Origin: Alphaproteobacteria bacterium
GTDB lineage: Bacteria; Pseudomonadota; Alphaproteobacteria; SP197
Length of the DNA stretch: 9,043 nucleotides
Assembly (NCBI GenBank): GCA_022822575.1
Contig: JAJEBJ010000369.1
Span: forward strand, 1 to 9,043
Direction of reading: 5' to 3'
Below, piece after piece: positions 6,683 through 9,043 of the stretch (within the stretch, counting starts at the first letter, position 1; every line of letters begins with the position of its first letter). The notes beneath the pieces were generated by a model that saw only the letters and a program-made list of their open reading frames with translations, had not been told where the DNA came from and searched no databases. The position numbers were made by a program, and so were the translations under genes.

Positions 6683-7762
6683 ATGACCAGTGAACTGCAA
6701 AAGGCCCTGGGCGCCCGCTGGTACACCGATCACGCCGTCTTCCTGGAAGAGCGCAGGAAGATCTTTGGTCACACTTGGCAACTCGTCTGCCATCAGTCCG
6801 AGTTGCCCCGCCCCGGAGACTATGTTGTCCGGCAGGGGGCCTTCGCCATCCGCCACCCGTCGGGGACGGTGAAGGCCTTCCACAATGTCTGCCGGCACCG
6901 GGGTCACGAGCTCCTCGCCGGCAAGGGCAACAGGAGGCTCATCACCTGCCCCTATCACGGTTGGTGCTATGACCTCGACGGTGGTCTGAAGAGCGCCCCG
7001 GGAAGTGATGAGGTGCCGCGTTTCGATGCCGGCTCGATCCGCCTGGGAGAGGTTCGCTGCGAGGTGTTCTGCGGCTTCGTTTTCGTCAATCCCGACCGGA
7101 AGGCGCTTCCCATGGAAGACTGGTACCCCGGCGTCGAGGAGGAACTACGCGGCCTGGTGCCTTTCATCGATGATCTGCGGCCCGTGGACGAAGTGGTGGT
7201 CGAGGAAGCCTGCAACTGGAAGGTCTCGGTGGAGAACTACAACGAGTGCTACCACTGCAAGCTGCGCCATCCGACGCTCTCCAGCGGCGTTCTCGATCCC
7301 GACAGCTACGACATCCGGCCGCAGGGCCATTGCCTCCGGCACACGACCTCCGCCGCAAAGTCCGACTCCATGACCTACGGCATCGATGCCTCGGACGCGG
7401 GGGCGTCGTCCTACAGTTCCTGGTATCTGTGGCCAACCTGTTCCTTCCAGGTCTACCCCGGGCGCCTTCTCAACACCTTCCACTGGGAGGCGACGAACCA
7501 TGCCACAGTGACGGTCCGCCGTGGCTGGTATGCCCGCGATGGCGAGAACGACGCGACGGCCCGCCAACTGGCGCAGCTCGACCGCGAAACCACCCTGGCA
7601 GAGGACATCGACATCGTGGAATCGGTTCAGCGTGGCCTCGAGAGCGGTCACTACGAACCGGGCCCGCTCGTCGTCAATCCCAGGGGCGGCGTGATGAGCG
7701 AGCACTCGATCGCCACCCTCCAGAGCTGGGTGCGTGAAGCCCTCGAGGCGCCGGCGGACTGA
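6683..7762 (+). CDS. Rieske [2Fe-2S] non-haem iron oxygenase, alpha subunit, quaternary-amine-type
   Basis: This 359-residue cytoplasmic oxygenase has two domains. An N-terminal Rieske domain binds [2Fe-2S] through Cys70-x-His72 and Cys89-x2-His92 (CRHRGHELLAG then CPYHGW). A C-terminal catalytic domain has the mononuclear iron motif NYNECYHCKLRHP (residues 185-197), with His191 and His196 as iron ligands and the third, acidic, ligand probably Asp308 or Asp310 in EDIDIVESVQRGL. Such enzymes use O2 and electrons from a separate ferredoxin-type reductase, which is not encoded in the window. Glu188, three residues before the first His, takes the place of the bridging Asp of ring-hydroxylating dioxygenases. 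A Glu there is known from carnitine oxygenase CntA and relatives acting on betaine-like amines. Substrate is therefore likely a quaternary amine, but this is inference; an aromatic substrate is not excluded. The start ATG has GGAG 7 nt upstream. It converges with a BetA-like gene 45 nt away. Confidence 0.88.
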   Translation: MTSELQKALGARWYTDHAVFLEERRKIFGHTWQLVCHQSELPRPGDYVVRQGAFAIRHPSGTVKAFHNVCRHRGHELLAGKGNRRLITCPYHGWCYDLDGGLKSAPGSDEVPRFDAGSIRLGEVRCEVFCGFVFVNPDRKALPMEDWYPGVEEELRGLVPFIDDLRPVDEVVVEEACNWKVSVENYNECYHCKLRHPTLSSGVLDPDSYDIRPQGHCLRHTTSAAKSDSMTYGIDASDAGASSYSSWYLWPTCSFQVYPGRLLNTFHWEATNHATVTVRRGWYARDGENDATARQLAQLDRETTLAEDIDIVESVQRGLESGHYEPGPLVVNPRGGVMSEHSIATLQSWVREALEAPAD

Positions 7763-7807
7763 CCTCCCCGGCGGGCAGCCGTTCAAGTGCTGTATCCGGT
7801 TCGGGGC

Positions 7808-9043
7808 TCAGCGCTGGTGCGTTTCCCACTCGGGGTGGATCCACACGGGGGCCTCTGAAGGATCGGGCGGGGGGTGCCCGAGAATCATGTCGCTGGCCTT
7901 TTCCGCGATCATGATGGTGGGAGCATTGAGGTTGCCCGAGACGATGTCGGGCATGACCGACGCATCCACCACCCTCAGGCCCTCGATGCCATGGACCTTC
8001 AGTTCCGAATCGACGACGCTCCCCATGGCGCATGTGCAGGAGGGGTGATAGCTCGATTCGCAGGTCTCGCGAATCCATGCCTCGAGCTCTTCATCGGTCT
8101 GACGGTCTTCACCGGGCCAGATCTCCTGGCCGCGGTAGCGGTCGAAGGCCTTCGAGGCAAGGATCTCGCGGGTCAGGCGGACGGCGTCCACGAGGAATCG
8201 CACGTCCGCCGGTTCCTTGAGATAGTTGAAGAGGATCTCGGGCGCCTGGCGCGGATCGGCGCTGCGGATCCGGACATGTCCTCGCGAAAGCGGCCGCATG
8301 ATGTCGACCATCGCCTGGAAGCCGTGCACGTGGTTCACGTTGAAGGCGTCGTAGGTCATGGCCATGGGCAGGAAATGAAACTGGATGTCTGGATGTTCGA
8401 TGCCGGCCCGGCTGCGGATGAATCCGCCCGATTCCATGTGATTGGAGGTGGCCGGCCCGGATTTCGAGAGGAACCACCGGAGGCCGACCTTCAGCTTGCC
8501 CAGGGGTGTCAGGTGGCGCAGCAGACTGACCGGTTCCCGGCATTCGTGCTGCACGAAGACCTCGAGGTGGTCCTGCAGGTTCTCTCCGACCTGGGGCAGG
8601 TCGAGGTGAGGCGTGATGCCGAGGCCGGAGAGGTGGTCGGCAGGTCCGATGCCGGAAAGTTGCAGGACCTGGGGCGAGTTGACGGCGCCTCCCGCGAGAA
8701 TGACCTCGCGCGTGGCGCGCACCCTGCGGACTTCGTTGCGGTGAGTGTACTCGACGCCCACCGCCTGGCCGTTTTCGATGAGAATGCGGGTCACGAGCGC
8801 CCGGGTGGCAAGCGAGAGATTGGGCCTGCGAAGCGCCGGCCTGAGGTAGGCCGTCGCCGTGCTCCAGCGCCGTCCCTTGCGGGTCGTGCGGTCCATCGCC
8901 CCGATGCCCTCCTGGCGGAAGCCGTTCAGGTCGGAGCTTTCGGCATAGCCTGTTTCGACGGCCGCAGCCGTGAAGGCCTGATGCAGCGGGTTGCTTCCCA
9001 GACGCCCGGCGGTGACATGGAGAGGCCCCTCGCCACCGTGGTA
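7808..9043 (-). CDS. betA: GMC-family FAD oxidoreductase, choline dehydrogenase (BetA)-like, N-terminus outside window
   Basis: The frame is open on the minus strand from the right edge (9043) to the TGA at 7808-7810, giving 411 visible residues. An internal ATG at 8896 is not the start, because clear GMC sequence continues upstream of it (GPLHVTAGRLGSNPLHQAF, then ESSDLNGFRQEGIGAMDRT). BetA-like proteins have about 550 residues, so about 140, including the FAD-binding GxGxxG motif, are missing. Visible hallmarks: KGRRWSTATAYLRPALRRPN; the GMC signature GGAVNSPQVLQLSGIGP; SSYHPSCTCAMG with the catalytic His (codon 8045-8047); and GLRVVDASVMPDIVSGNLNA with the conserved active-site Asn region near 7925-7933. 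Choline dehydrogenases oxidise choline to betaine aldehyde using FAD at the inner membrane. Other GMC alcohol dehydrogenases share the fold, so the substrate is a reasoned guess, helped by the resemblance of the C-terminal half to BetA. Confidence 0.88.
   Translation of the reverse strand, partial: YHGGEGPLHVTAGRLGSNPLHQAFTAAAVETGYAESSDLNGFRQEGIGAMDRTTRKGRRWSTATAYLRPALRRPNLSLATRALVTRILIENGQAVGVEYTHRNEVRRVRATREVILAGGAVNSPQVLQLSGIGPADHLSGLGITPHLDLPQVGENLQDHLEVFVQHECREPVSLLRHLTPLGKLKVGLRWFLSKSGPATSNHMESGGFIRSRAGIEHPDIQFHFLPMAMTYDAFNVNHVHGFQAMVDIMRPLSRGHVRIRSADPRQAPEILFNYLKEPADVRFLVDAVRLTREILASKAFDRYRGQEIWPGEDRQTDEELEAWIRETCESSYHPSCTCAMGSVVDSELKVHGIEGLRVVDASVMPDIVSGNLNAPTIMIAEKASDMILGHPPPDPSEAPVWIHPEWETHQR

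Overview
The window is GC-rich, tightly packed DNA that looks like a proteobacterial chromosome, most likely an alphaproteobacterium. That placement rests on the contiguous mreC-mreD-mrdA(PBP2)-rodA order, the protein styles and the GTG starts; no rRNA or other phylogenetic marker is present, so it is an inference.

Layout. (1) Positions 1-4375, plus strand: the rod-shape operon. The 3' part of mreC (its start lies before the window) overlaps mreD by 7 nt. The mrdA gene for the elongasome transpeptidase PBP2 starts 1 nt after mreD, and rodA, the SEDS glycosyltransferase, follows. MreC and MreD are the membrane scaffold. PBP2 and RodA are the cross-linking and polymerising enzymes, so the four products work as one peptidoglycan elongation machine. 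(2) Positions 4376-4655: a gene-free gap between convergent genes, with one long GC-rich hairpin. (3) Positions 4656-6150, minus strand: a two-gene AbiE-type toxin-antitoxin operon. The AbiEi-like winged-helix antitoxin gene comes first and overlaps the AbiEii-like nucleotidyltransferase toxin gene by 8 nt. A good sigma70-like promoter with nearby inverted repeats precedes it. (4) Positions 6151-6504: non-coding, with what looks like a decayed fragment of a small Cys-containing uncharacterised protein and two compact hairpins. (5) A complete tRNA-Lys(CUU) gene with encoded CCA at 6505-6580, minus strand. (6) A Rieske non-haem iron oxygenase (plus strand, 6683-7762) converges on a BetA-like GMC dehydrogenase (minus strand, 7808 to the right edge, N-terminus outside the window). 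Both families act on choline, betaine or carnitine-like quaternary amines, so a role in such metabolism is plausible but not proven.

The accessory part is the stretch between rodA and tRNA-Lys. A toxin-antitoxin pair and a gene remnant lie on the 3' side of a tRNA gene, a usual place for integrated elements. No integrase and no repeat of the tRNA 3' end were found by eye, so this would be an old or degraded insertion if it is one. I did not find a clearly new multi-gene system. The points most worth a second look are the abiE locus in this setting, the gene remnant, the apparent Cys3-His metal site in PBP2, and the glutamate-bridged Rieske oxygenase beside a BetA-like enzyme.
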